Positions 1 to 11,557 of a stretch of 64,000 bases of DNA are shown here, one piece after another (position 1 is the first letter of the stretch; the number at the start of each line of letters is the position of its first letter). The translations under genes and the position numbers were made by a program. Source of the stretch: Artocarpus heterophyllus (lineage: Eukaryota; Streptophyta; Magnoliopsida; Rosales; Moraceae). The DNA lies in NCBI GenBank assembly GCA_025403435.1, contig CM046330.1, forward strand, positions 16,018,239-16,082,238. The letters run 5' to 3'. The notes beneath the pieces were generated by a model. The model worked only from the letters and a program-made list of their open reading frames with translations, was not told the origin of the DNA and searched no databases.

Positions 1-522
1 AGCCTCCCTTTTTTTTAAAACAAAAAATTGTGCTTGAGTTTAATTTTGATTGTCTTATCTAAAATAATTTGTGGATGCAGCAATATAACTGTTTCACTCT
101 GCTTGTGTTTATGCTTATTGACTCATATTGTGTCTATAGAATATATGAACATACTGAACTCTTTTTATAGATGTATTATTAACAAATTGAATATGCCTTT
201 GAATCTACTCCCTTTTTTTAGGCATATGTATATGTAAATAAACCTGTATGTTTTGAAACAATCAAAATCTCATTTTGTTCGTAATACAAACTCTATTTGG
301 CGCCCCGGATTTTCTCAAATCGCAGGGATTACTTGTGCTATTGTTGGCCCATCCTTTCCTCATGTTGACAGGGTAACCTTCTCCTATATTATTGTTTTGT
401 TATTACGAATGTTACATTGTTTTGGGATGGATGTTATATTCATGAATATTTGTTTGTATTTTTTTTTTTGTGATCTTTATTTTGATTTTTTGGTCTTTAT
501 TGCCACCTATGTACATTAGTGT
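1..522. other. AT-rich sequence, no gene recognised
   Basis: Two short open frames lie here (28-237 and 253-519) but neither resembles a family I know; they are rich in Leu, Ile and Phe, as expected from AT-rich DNA. The stretch may be intron of the LRRC40-like gene whose last exons lie at 5.5-6.4 kb, but no upstream LRR exon could be found. Confidence 0.4.
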
Positions 523-988
523 TGTTGGAATTAATCCAATATATGGACTAATATATTAAATAAATATGTATTAAAGGCTATCAGATAAGGTTGTCTAATT
601 AAAAGTGATCAATTTGGCTTTGGGCTTTTAATGCATCATTAAGTGTGGGCCTCCTATGTGTAGAGACCAAAATATAATTACTAATTTTATGATGAGCTAA
701 ATTGATAATTAAGGATAACTGTTAGGGTTTAGCATTATATAAAATGGTTGTGACCCCTAAGTCAGTACGTACGTTATTTTTCTGTTACCCATCTACAGAG
801 AAATTCAGAGGTATTTTTTGAATGAGGACTTACGTATCAGACTTGAAAAATCCTTAACCTACAGACTTAGGAATCATAATTCTATTTATAAATTCAGGTT
901 AGTTTCCGCATCTTATTAACTATCTCAATGATTTGACATGAATGATCCTCGGTGATGATGGTTTTTATCACAATATTTTGTTCTTACA
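523..988 (+). mobile_element. 5' LTR of a truncated Copia element
   Basis: The LTR starts TGTTGGAATT and ends TTCTTACA. Just downstream (about 991-1003) is a decayed primer-binding site, TGATATCTAGAGC, which resembles the initiator-Met tRNA complement TGGTATCAGAGC. A TATA-like run (TTATATAAAA) lies near 734-743. No matching 3' LTR is seen in the window. Confidence 0.65.
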
Positions 989-1162
989 AGTGATATCTAG
1001 AGCGTCTTCATGTTAAATCATTGAGAATCAATAATTTTTTAGATGTGATTCTTGTAGGAAAATTCTCAAATTTAACAATCTATGGTCTCTTTAAAATTGT
1101 TGAATTTGAGAACAATTATTTAGAAATTTTGGTTTAATATTTTATGGAATACAGTATTCGGT

Positions 1163-1167
<5 letters not shown>

Positions 1168-1195
<28 letters not shown>
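1168..1195. repeat. (AT)n microsatellite
   Basis: Uninterrupted alternating TA run of about 28 bases inside the retrotransposon leader. Confidence 0.9.
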
Positions 1196-1199
<4 letters not shown>

Positions 1200-2098
1200 A
1201 TAATTATATAGGTTTGGTTGTTTCCTATTCAGATTGAAGAAAATTTTATTTCCTTTTGGATTCAATACGGCAGCCTTGCTGCCAAAGGAAAAAAAATTGT
1301 TATATATATGAATTTGTTTTCATCGTTCAGGATTTTTTTTTTTTTTTTGGGTATGAATTCGTTTTGCATATATACACTTATGAATATATGAATGTATATA
1401 TATAAATGATTACATTGAAATCATTGTTTTGGATTGATGAGGTTTTTTTGTGGTTTCGTTAAGCATACGGCATATGCTGCCGATAAGGAGAGAAAAAAAA
1501 AATCGCTTCCCAACACAACACATTTACGGATTGGGTTAATGAGATAATTGACCCAATTACGTTTATTGAATTAAAATGACTCTAATTTGTAAAAATTCTA
1601 CAAATGTCTCATAAAGATATCATTAAAATTATTTTTATATAATTATATAGTACAATATGTAATATCCTTAAAATAATTACTATATCATTAAGGACATTTT
1701 AAAATATTTTGAATATTGTGTTAGATTTTAATTTCATAACAATAATTTGAATAAGTATTGTAATTTTTTCTTATGGATTTAGTGTTTTTCAAAGTTCTGG
1801 GCCCAAGCCTAGAAATAAAGAACAAGACAAACATAGGTCCAATTAGGCCCGTAACCAGTAAGCACCCAGGGAGTTAAACCCTTGGATGACTCAAAAAAAG
1901 GAAGGGAATAAGGCGGGTTGGGTTAGGATCTAAGTTGGATCCATCTGACCCAATCAAGGTTGGTGAGTCAAGTTGATCGGTTGACTTTGACTGATTGACT
2001 TTTGATTGATTGACTTTGACCAGTTTACTTTTGACCAAATTTTCTATTTTTTATTTTAATTTTGGTCATTTTTGGTGTAATTTAAATTCAAATATTGG

Positions 2099-2101
<3 letters not shown>

Positions 2102-2144
<43 letters not shown>
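2102..2144. repeat. (AT)n microsatellite
   Basis: Uninterrupted alternating TA run of about 43 bases in the same leader. Confidence 0.95.
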
Positions 2145-2146
<2 letters not shown>

Positions 2147-2512
2147 AGATGAATTAATTGAAATAACATGTCACTAAAGCAGCTTCTCTTGTAGAAATTA
2201 ATTTATTTTGAAATATAAACTGTTGTGTCCATGCAACTTATGTAAATATTGACCGGCTCAAAGAAAGACAATATTTAACAGAATTGCATATACATATGTG
2301 GTGATAAACACGTGATGATTATTCAGTTTTACATGTGAACAATAAATTGGCCTAAAGGAAAATTTATTGTTTGACATGTTCTTATTGTCAGTATTTGATT
2401 ACTGTACCAAGATATCACTTACAAGTTAATATTTCTGTCCAAAGACTAAATATTAATGGAGTGCTCGATATCTTAAGATGGGGTATCTTTATTTGGATTT
2501 ATCGTTGTTATT

Positions 2513-4972
2513 TTGGATTCTTATATAAGCTTGTTTTTGGGTTTATTTGTTTTATTCTCTGTTTCAGCTACTAGTTCTGCCTCAAACATTATTGCCAATA
2601 TCAATTCAACTCCTATGTTGAATGGTAGCAACTTCAAATCATGGCAAGAGAATCTCCTTATAGTTCTCGAAGTCATGGATTTCGACCTTGCATTAAGGGT
2701 TCATTCTCCTACATCTTTTACAGATAAAAGTTCCTCCGATGAAAAAAGGGACATGGAAAGGTGCGAGAAGTCAAATCGTATGTGTATGATGATCATGAAG
2801 AAGACCATTCTAGAAGCATTTAGGGGCACTATATCAGAAACGATAAAGACAGCCAAAGAGTTTCTTGAGGACATTGAGAAACGATTTGCTAAAAATAAAA
2901 AGGTTAAAACAAGTACTCTTTTGGAAAGCCTCATCTCAATAAGATACAGAAGTAAAGGGAACATCAGGGAGTATATCATGGAGATGTCTCATTTTGCTTC
3001 AAAATTGAGAACACTTAAGCTTGACCTTTCTGAAGACTTGCTAGTGCATTTGGTTCTTATATCTCTTCTCGCACAATTCAGTTAGTTTTAGGTGAGCTAT
3101 AACTGCCAAAATGAGACTTGGTCTCTTAAGGAGCTCATTTCACATTGTGTGCAAGAAGAGGAAAGGTTAAAGCAAGAAAAGACAAAAAGTACTCACATGG
3201 CTAATACTTCCAAGGACAAAGGGAAGAAAATAAAGAAGGACAAGAAAGCTACAGTTAGGGCACCTCAAAAAAAACAACAAAAGAGACCAGATGATTTGAA
3301 AGGTACGGGCTGTTTCTTCTATGGAGCTGCAGGATATAAGAAGAAGCATTGCACCAACTACCACGCTTGGCATGCTAAGGACGGTATGCTTCTTAATTTA
3401 GTTTATTCAGAGGTTAATTTAACCTTGATACTTAAACACACTTGGTGGATAGATTTTGGTGCAACCACTCACATCAGTGTGTCTATGTAGGGTTGTCTGA
3501 GATGCCGAAAGCTAAATGATAGTGAAAGATACGCCTATATGGGCAATGGCAAGAAGGTTGAAGTTAAAGTAATACAAAAATTTATATTATTGTTAAAGGC
3601 TGTATTTTATTTAGATCTTAATGAAACATTTATTGTATTGTTTTTTAGACAGAATTTGATTTCTATTTCTACTTTGGACAAATTTGGTTCTCTTGTTCAT
3701 TTAGAAATGAAAAATTCAGTTTGTTTCATGATTCAAAAATGGTTGGTTCCAATTCTTCATTAGATTACGATAATCTTTATTTAATTGATACAATTGCTTC
3801 ATTTAATGAATCATTACAATTAAGTACTCGAGATATAAAGAGAAAATTAACCAACGAGAATTCAGCTGCGTTATGGCATAAGAGATTGGGTCATATCTCC
3901 AAAAGGAGAATAGAGAGACTTGTGTCTGACGAAATTCTTAACCCTTAGACTTTACAAATTTTGATATTTGTGTTAACTATATTAAGGGGAAAAACAAACC
4001 AATAAAAGGAGATTTAAAGCCAATAAGACTTTGGACGTCCTAGAGCTTATACATACAAATATTTGTAGGCCATTCTTTATGGTTTCTTAGAATGATCAAC
4101 AACATTTTATAACGTTCATAGGCAATTTTTCTAGATATGGCTACATATATCTCATTTATGAAAAGTCATAGTCGCTGGATGTGTTTAAAAGTTATAAGGC
4201 TAAAGTTGAAAACCAACTCAACAAAAGGATTAAAAGCATCAGATCTGACCATGGTGGTGAACTATGGTAGATATGACGGTTTAGGTGAACAACGTCTAGG
4301 ACCGTTTGCTAAGTTCCAAAAGGAAAGCAGTATCGTCACACAGTACACTATGCTAAGTTCGCCCACTATAAATGGTGTTGCTGAAAGATGAAACAAAATG
4401 CTCAGGGAAATAGTGAGGAGTATGATTTTTTCTTCTACCTTACTAGAATCACTCTATAGAGAAGCACTTAAGACTGCAGCATATATCCTTAACAGGGTTC
4501 CAACTAAAGCAAGACAGACAAAAAGCCTAGTTTAAAGGATTTATATGTTTGGGGATGTCCAGCTGAGGCAAGGCCTTATAGGCCTAATAAAAAGAAACTG
4601 AACTCAATGACGGTAAGTGTTATTTTATTGGATATTTTGAATGATCTAGGGGGTACAAGTTTTATGATCTCACGACTAAATCGATTTTTGAGATGAGAAA
4701 TGCTCGGTTCTTTGAGGATGTCGAGTTTACGGGGGGAGATAAGGTTAGGGACTTTGTCTTTGAAGAGGAATATGTTGATATTCCCACAGCTGCCATTGAC
4801 ATTGATCAGGTTCCTATTTCTGACATTGTTCAAGAAGCAAACCCAAATCAAGACAATGTTAGAGAATCTCTCATTTCAGAAATTGTTCCAGAAGCATAAA
4901 CTCCACCACCCCAAGAACCTATGTCATTAAGAAAATCTACTAGAGAAAGAAGAAGTGCGGTGCCAGATGATT
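2513..4972 (+). pseudogene. Broken Copia gag-protease-integrase
   Basis: Remains of a Copia polyprotein with stops and frame changes. Gag (about 2566-3085) reads with a UBN2-type LNGSNFKSW motif. A decayed zinc knuckle (CFFYGAAGYKKKHC) lies near 3310, with the first Cys pair and the His spacing damaged. Protease motif IDFGATTHIS is near 3451 (usual D-S-G changed to D-F-G). The GAG-pre-integrase segment LWHKRLGHISKRR is near 3871. The integrase core is fragmentary, with NGVAER near 4371 followed by a stop. The C-terminal tail reads STRERRSAVPDDYIVFL just before the break at about 4990. Reverse transcriptase and RNase H are absent. It cannot make a working product. Confidence 0.85.
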
Positions 4973-5010
4973 ACATTGTATTTCTCTAAGAACATTGTAT
5001 TTCTCTAAGA
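4973..5010. repeat. 19-bp tandem duplication at the element break
   Basis: The sequence ACATTGTATTTCTCTAAGA occurs twice head to tail (4973-4991 and 4992-5010), exactly where the Copia coding similarity stops. This suggests a repair scar or slippage at the truncation point. Confidence 0.85.
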
Positions 5011-5075
5011 TATTAGGAGAAGGGAAAAAAAGAAGAAGAAAAGATAACAAAAAGAGGGAAAAAAAGGGGGTTGGG

Positions 5076-5283
5076 TTTCCCCTGTCACACCTCAAGCCAA
5101 TGGGGAAGAGCCCATTCGCTCTTTTATATATAGCAAAGAACTATATATAAAAGAGTCAATGGGCTTTCTCTCATAGCTCGATGTGTGGCAGGGGAACTAT
5201 AGGATTTGGGAAACATTTCGTTCCCCTGTCTCGTGTTGAGCCAATTGAAGAAAAAACTCATTCTCTTTTATACATGGCAAAGA
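5076..5283. repeat. Three-copy repeat with a near-perfect hairpin
   Basis: Arms 5109-5133 and 5141-5165 are 25-base inverted repeats with two mismatches around a 7-base loop. The pairing extends outward through CCCCTGTCACAC and GTGTGGCAGGGG. A third, direct copy starts near 5223 (CCCCTGTCTCGTG). The motif is therefore present as direct, inverted, direct. Confidence 0.8.
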
Positions 5284-5511
5284 TAAAGATATAGATTTTT
5301 TTTTTCAATAGAACGCTAAGTTCAAATTCCATCTTTGCTTTTTGCTAGAATAAAATCCATTCATCCTCTAGCAATGAGAAGCTCTAAACTATATTAATTC
5401 ATTACTCATGCCACTGAGAGTTGCTTGTCCTGACTTTATTTGTTGCATTACTCTCAAGTCTTTTTTGTTTTGCTTTTGTTTTTTGTTTTTGTTTTGCTTT
5501 GTTTTGTTCAG

Positions 5512-6422
5512 GATCTGCTTGAACCGAGCCTACGGGTCTTAAGACTTGATGGAAATCCATTGAGAAGGTACGCTACATCTTCATCTTGAGAAGCATGTTA
5601 ATAGTTTAATTTGGGATGTTAGCTTTGATTTTTTTATTAAAAAAATTTGAAAGCAGAGTAGAGTTTTTGCATCGTTGTCTCTATCGACATCATTGATTAA
5701 CTAAAATCTTGCAAGGGATTTTTCTATAAATGGATGGATATTATGAATGTAGAACCTGTGTGTTTATTAATTAATTAACATTTTTCTCAAAATTTCTCTA
5801 TTTTAAGATGGAATCACCTGTGCACATTAGTACAAGCAACTATAGGTATAACATTTTGCAAGCCATGCCCTAATCTAAACTCATGACTGCATCTTCGACA
5901 CAAGTCCTTAGGTTAAAAAGTATATCCTCGAATATAAGAATCATACATTCTGTAGGAAAAAGGAATTAAAGTGACCCCTAATCCCTTTGTTTAACTAGGA
6001 GCATGGGGAGGCAAACTAGCAATTTTTGTATAGGATTATCGATAATGCAATGGGCAAAGGTCTGCCAATTTTTAGCTGGGCAATTTAAAATAACTTTTAA
6101 AGATGTTTACCAGAACTTAGTTCATAAAAAATATGAAAGTTCTGTTTTCAAATTCAATTCTTATAAAGAAAAGACTTTGAGACAATTGTAGAAGAAGGTT
6201 TAAAGCAAAAGGGAAGTGTTTGTTTACTTTTGCTAGTGGATGAGGTTCCCATGACTTCAAGTGTTCTTATTTGTATTCACTTATTGATTCTGCAGCATCC
6301 GGAGAACAATCTTATATAAAGGAACCAAGGCTGTTTTAAAATATTTGAGTGACAAAATCATGGATCAGGAGTTTATTTGTTCCTTGCTCTTGAGAGCATC
6401 TAACATTCTTTTCATGTCCTAA
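5512..6422 (+). CDS. LRRC40-like leucine-rich-repeat protein, last two exons
   Basis: Two exons are supported. The first (5512-5567) follows a CAG acceptor, encodes DLLEPSLRVLRLDGNPLR and ends before GT. The second (6296-6422) follows TGCAG, restores the split Ser codon, reads IRRTILYKGTKAVLKYL and ends at TAA 6420-6422. The LRLDGNPLRSIRR... ending is characteristic of plant homologues of LRRC40, a cytosolic protein built of tandem LRRs. Beyond the conserved KYLSDKI the protein runs on for about 18 unusual residues, suggesting the original stop was lost. Upstream exons are not found in 1-5511, where a Copia fragment sits. The gene is therefore either carried further left with a retrotransposon in its intron, or truncated. 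Confidence 0.75.
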
Positions 6423-7560
6423 ATCTCCAATTGGAATGCCACATGGCGGTTCTATCAATGACTCGAGCCTGACATTTGTGACATGAATTTCGGTTGCTGT
6501 GTATCATTGCTAATTTTGCTCAAATGCTTATGAGTTATGTTATGCAGCATCACTGACGCATCACTGTTGGTGATAATAGTGATATGCATCTCTGCATCAC
6601 TGGCTGCATCTCGTATTGACCCAGATGAATGCCACGATATTGCTGTGTCCATGCGAGATTTTTTTTTCCCACTTTCACAAGTTGCCTTTTTTTTTTTTCC
6701 CCCTTTCTTTTCCCAAAGGGGCTGTATTGTGTTTGATTTCTCCTTTTTATGCTTCGTCTGATCTCTGATGAGGGATAAAGGATGGGTTTTGGCCAAAGTT
6801 CCAGGATTTCTGATTGTATTTAAGAGCTACATTTTGTAATTTAAATTCTCTTGTGAGTTATGCATCTCTTGAGATTAAACAGATGCTAACTGACAACACC
6901 CTAATAAAGCAGATAACTGGTCGGACATCGCATAGCATGTGGCTTCTATATCCCAGCTATGTGATGTCGATCGTGCTGGTTCTAAAGATATTAGTTTGGA
7001 TTGGATTACCTTTTTTCTCTATACTTAATTAAACAGTTTAGATATGGAATCTATAACGAAGCGAGGATATTAATACTGTGTAATTATTAATCTATTAATA
7101 CTCTTCCAGCATGGCCTAATCTGTAGTTCTGAACAACATGGCTAATTTGTTTAGGAATTGCCTATTAATTACTACATCTTGTTGAGTAGGTTATTTACTT
7201 CCAAGACTTTGAAATGTTGACCTATTTTCGTATTCTTAGTTTTTTTTACAGTGTCCCAAACTAATTAGGGGTATGTCGATAAAACGGTAAGCTTTAAAAT
7301 GTCACAAAACACGGAAAAAAAAACTACAAGGTATTTTTTAACATTTTTTAATAATAGAATATTGGCATAAGATGTTGTTAACATATAAGGTACCAAAATG
7401 ATAAAAACCAAAAAAAAAAAAAAAAAAACAAAAAGAGAAAAGTAGTACCTAAAATTTGCCACTCAGATTTTGATTCCATCCACCAAAATGTAGACCTAAA
7501 AGTCTACCTTAAAATCCCTATTCTTATAAAAGGATGGGAGTAAATGGCTGTTTTTTAAGT
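6423..7560. other. 3' flank of the LRR gene and intergenic DNA
   Basis: Probably includes the 3' UTR of the LRRC40-like gene, with T-rich runs at about 6660-6710. No other gene is seen; the short open frames on both strands lack recognisable content. Confidence 0.4.
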
Positions 7561-7574
7561 GTTTTTGTGAAAAT

Positions 7575-7885
7575 AAATTGTTGAAGTTTTTTAAAATTAA
7601 GAAAACAATCATTTTTTTAATGGTTAATCAATGATATATTAATATTACTCAGTAATGTATCAATTTGTGGTTTATTATTGATTAATTTAGTGATGTATCA
7701 TTAATTAAACAATTTTACTTAATAATTTATTGATTTATTGATAATAAGTCAGTAGCAAGTCAACAATAAATTAGTTTATCAGCAATAAAATATAGTTAAT
7801 TAGCGCCGTATTAATGTTAATTAATGAAGCATTACTGTAAAAAAAGGAATAGTTTCTTAATTTTTAAAAGTTCGGTCATTTTTTT
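7575..7885. mobile_element. MITE-like inverted repeat
   Basis: The left end (TTTTTTAAAATTAAGAAAAC, about 7587) pairs imperfectly with the right end (GTTTCTTAATTTTTAAAAG, about 7851). The interior is very AT-rich with repeated TTAATCAATGATATATT-like words. No coding sequence and no clear target duplication. Confidence 0.4.
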
Positions 7886-8004
7886 AGTTTTTAAAAACTT
7901 TAGTTATTAGGGAAGTTTGTAGCATACGTTACATTTCCTGAAACTAATGCAGTGAATACCGTAATTGTTTTGTATGGTTATTATATATGTCAAAAGGTCA
8001 TGCG

Positions 8005-8424
8005 GAAAAAATCCAAAACACCAATTTTTTTTTTACTTAATTACTACATTTGTCTTCTAATCATAAAAACGCCCAAAACACTCTTGCATTTGCGTAATCA
8101 TTCTTAAAGATATCTCCTAAAGCAATTAATTTTTTGAAAATTTTAAGAATCTATATTAAATGGTAGTTTAATATGATAACTAGAAAAATTAAATAAAAAT
8201 TTGAAATATTTGAATAAATATGTCAATTAAACAAATAGTTTAATTATTAAGAGAGTTTTTAACTTTTTAAGATTGATTTTATTTAGTATTTTGGTTTAAT
8301 AATATTTTAAATTATAATTGGTAAAGGTTGAGAAGGTAATTTTTGGTTTTTTTTAAGAAGCATAATTGCTTAAAAGGTGTTTTGTCTATTATTTTGAAAA
8401 CAATGGTGTTTTGGGCATTTTACA
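8005..8424. mobile_element. MITE with terminal inverted repeats
   Basis: The left end AAAAAATCCAAAACACCAAT is the approximate reverse complement of the right end ATGGTGTTTTGGGCATTTTA. The interior is AT-rich and non-coding, about 420 bp. It resembles Mutator-like MITEs, but no clean 9-bp target duplication was found. Confidence 0.55.
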
Positions 8425-8798
8425 GTAAGAAAGGGCAGTGGCGTCGAGGCAAAACAAAACCCATATTGCAGTTGAAATTCAATTTGCTTTTCCCATAACA
8501 TCCTTGTTTTACATTGATTCTGTTTCTAGTTCTTTTTTTCTCGAACGTGTACCAGTGACGCCATCACGCTGTAATTTTTTTGTTTATTGTGATAGTAACC
8601 CTCTTAGTTTATTTGAACAATTTCAGTTTTATAAGTACTTGTTGTCCTTGATGACCAAATTTGATAGTTTTACATTTATGCATTCACTGTGATTTTTCTT
8701 GTTTTCGTTACTTGTAGATTGGTTTTGAACGGAGTAATTGGTTTAGAATTTAATTGTAAAGATTGTGAAATTGTTTGTGTAATATTGAATTTGTTAGA

Positions 8799-8962
8799 AC
8801 CCCAAGGTGTAATTTAAGTGGCTCAGGACCTCACCTTATAGCTGGAAGGTTTTCGTTCGATTCCTCCTAGGGCCACCTCCTTTAATTTGTACCTATGAAT
8901 TTGGATAGGAGGGACACGATGAAGCCTAGATCCCGAGAGTTAACCCAAATGTATATAAATAT
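8799..8962 (+). mobile_element. tRNA-derived SINE with 17-bp target duplication
   Basis: A 164-bp insertion is flanked by exact direct repeats ATATTGAATTTGTTAGA (8782-8798 and 8963-8979). It has a good pol III B box, GTTCGATTCC, at 8855-8864, a weaker A-box-like stretch upstream, and an AT-rich tail. These traits identify a SINE. It lies just upstream of the first visible GTF3C6-like exon, probably in an intron. Confidence 0.85.
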
Positions 8963-9114
8963 ATATTGAATTTGTTAGATTTGTGAAATTGGTTGTTATA
9001 GTTGTTATGAGTTTGTGTTTTTAGCTTAGGTATACAGGAAATATGTGAAATTGGTCCTTTAGGTTGTGCAATTGATTGTGTGTGTCATTCTATACCATTT
9101 GTTGTGTATTGCAG

Positions 9115-10091
9115 GGTTTGGATACGTTGAATCCAGTATTGATCATTGGTGACAAATTGAAGCTTGTAAGTACTTGACAACCATAGTCTACCGTTGATTA
9201 ATAATTGATCTCTTAAAACTGTTGCTATTTTAGTCCTTTTTCATATCGGTATTTAGTTGATTCATTTGTACAAAAAACCTGAATTTTGTTGTTACCTTCT
9301 TTACTTCAACGGCTGGAGGTAGTTTGGTTTCACCTGTGAAGGGTTGAGACATAATTCAGAGTACTAGTTTTTTTTATGCAGATAGGGGATTACGAAGAAA
9401 CGATTGGCACATGCCTTGTTTTCACAGAAGAAGGTAATCGGATTTTCTTCCTAATTGAGATAAATACCTATATTTAAAAATTGTTATAATGTCCGTGACA
9501 GTTGGTAGTTGTTAAAATTATGGATCTTTTGCAACTGTCTTGGTGTACCCCAATAGGATGTTCTAGTGGTCCAACAATCTTGCACATTAGAAACTTGATT
9601 CTTAAAAAGCACTTGGCTTGTATTGTTGCTCCATATTCGGCTGTCCGCTTGGTTGCCCATCTTTCCAAGAAGTAATGAGTTTTGGGACAGCCCTTCTGGT
9701 CCTTTATTAATTTCCTGACAAAAAGGGGCCTAAGAAACTTTAAATAGATAGATAGAGACAATTTTTATTTTCTTGCCCACAGGAGAAGGGGGTAGTTGGT
9801 TAGACCAATTTTTCTTCACTTCACATGCTATGGTAGTATGGTGCGCAGTTAATGAACAATTTCTGCGATATTTATTTATCTTTTTCAGATGTTGGTCCTG
9901 TGGTTCATGAAGAAACAGGACCATCAGAGGCAAATCTTTTCTCAGGAAAATGCATAATAGATCCAAACCAATCGTCAAGAAAGCAAGTGAAACCGATGAC
10001 CCGCCTTCACTGGATTCTAAGGTTCGGATTGGCAACCGTTGATGACACTCGAGATGTATTTACTGAACAGGCTTCTTCAGTAAACTTGTGA
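9115..10091 (+). CDS. GTF3C6: TFIIIC subunit 6 (GTF3C6-like), 3' exons
   Basis: Three exons join in frame: 9115-9165, 9382-9433 and 9889-10091, all with GT-AG borders and stop TGA at 10089-10091. The product reads GLDTLNPVLIIGDKLKL, then IGDYEETIGTCLVFTEE, then a tail with SGKCIIDPNQSSRKQVKPMT. The order 'GD...YE.T.GTCL.F.E' matches the small beta-barrel (TFIIIC_sub6) domain of human GTF3C6 and yeast homologues. This subunit belongs to the complex that recruits RNA polymerase III to tRNA and 5S genes. The exon that should encode the start and first strands is not found upstream, where a SINE and a MITE have inserted. The gene is either missing exon 1 (a pseudogene) or uses a first exon I cannot recognise. 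Confidence 0.72.
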
Positions 10092-10985
10092 ACTTCCCCC
10101 AGATTAATGTGTTAGTTGCAAGTATAACAACTGGTCTTTTGTTGCATCTAATATTAACTTAATGAATTTTCTTTTTTTGTTAGTTTAAAGTTCTATGTAT
10201 TGAATCCAGTGATAAATACAGGCATGTACATACATCACATGTTGCTATAATACATTTTGGGGATATTAATGAAGTTAGATAGCCTTTGCATGACTTTCCT
10301 TGCATGCAAAGGACCAAAAAGCTATGATACAGCTGTGAGCTTTGACTCCATCTCTGGTAGCATGATCACCCGAGCAAGTTATATCCTGTGACCAAAAAAA
10401 AAAACCTTTATTTACGAATTGTACGTACCTTTTTTTTTTGACATTTTTTCTTGCTATAATCCTTTTACATTAAATGATGATATTTTTTCTTGTGATTTTC
10501 TTTTTATTTTTTTTCTTTGTTTGCTATGTTATTATTATTATCGGCTGGAAATTCTTTTATCTTTTTCGTCTTGAATAAAAAGTGCTCAGCCGTTGAGGCT
10601 TGACTAGAGGCGAGGGCCAGCAGGAAGTATTGATTTTCTTTTCTCCTATTCTTCCCCCCACTCCTTTTTTTTTTCCCCACCTCTTAACAAGGGCAACTTC
10701 TTTTCCGGCCCGCTGGATGGACACGGAATCTTACGCGCAAAATGTCTCGTGTTAAGCACGCGCCGTCTATTAATATTTTAGTGGGCACACAACTTCTTCT
10801 CTTTTTTTATTTTTATTTTTATTTTATTTTTTAGGCCAACTTATTTGGGTTTTTTATGGTAGAGAATACAATTTTGCTCTATTAGTGAAGCAAGATGTTT
10901 TAATAATTGAATTAAAATTTTCATGTTTTAATATGTGATTGTTCACATTAAAAATTTATAGCGCATCATATGTTAAACAGTTAAA
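10092..10985. other. 3' flank and intergenic DNA, no gene
   Basis: Includes the probable 3' UTR of the GTF3C6-like gene and pyrimidine-rich runs at about 10.6-10.85 kb. No coding content recognised. Confidence 0.4.
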
Positions 10986-11004
10986 AAGTTAATAAGGTGA
11001 TTAA

Positions 11005-11557
11005 AATGAGTAAATTATATTGTTACATCTCAAATTATTGTTTTTTGCATGATACACCTTAGACTTTTAATCTTTGATAAAATGCACCTTGAATTTTGAA
11101 TTTATTGGCAACTTAGTTCCAATAGCTAACAAACATTAAAAATTATTATTATATCTCAAATTAGTAAATTGAGTAAAATATATTGTTACATCTCAAATTA
11201 TTGTTTTTTGTATGATACATCTTAGACTTTTAATCTTAATAAAATATATCTTGAATTTTGAATCTATTGACAACTAAGTTTCAATAGCTAACAAACGCTA
11301 AAAAACATAGACAATTTTTGTTACCAAGATCGTATGTGAGTTTTCTTAATTTTTAGGGTAGAGCATCTCATATTAAGAAAAAATAAAACTCAACATGTGA
11401 AAAAAAGTACTTAACGAAAATTAAAAATAGCTATTGGATCTTAATTGTTAATCATTTTAAAGCTCATAATACATTTTGCTAATATTAAAAGTCAGAGTAT
11501 ATTATATAAAAAATAAATAATTCAAACCATAGTAGTGTAATTTATTTGATTAAAGCA
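11005..11557. mobile_element. Foldback/MITE with duplicated left arm
   Basis: The left arm (about 11007-11140, TAAATTATATTGTTACATCT...) is repeated in direct orientation at about 11165-11305. It is answered by an inverted copy at about 11430-11556, whose reverse complement carries the same order of words (GACTTTTAAT, CCAATAGCTA). There is no coding sequence. Confidence 0.65.

Larger units (their letters stand above)
989..2560 (+). mobile_element. Untranslated leader of the truncated Copia element
   Basis: Non-coding stretch between the primer-binding site and gag. It is AT-rich, with two AT microsatellites and a cluster of TTGAC motifs near 1.97-2.04 kb. No coding exon is recognised. The leader is long for Copia, so older nested insertions are possible. 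Confidence 0.45.

Noticed and set aside
8799..8962. Functional tRNA gene
   Set aside because: There is a B box but no cloverleaf I can fold, and a 17-bp target duplication shows a SINE.
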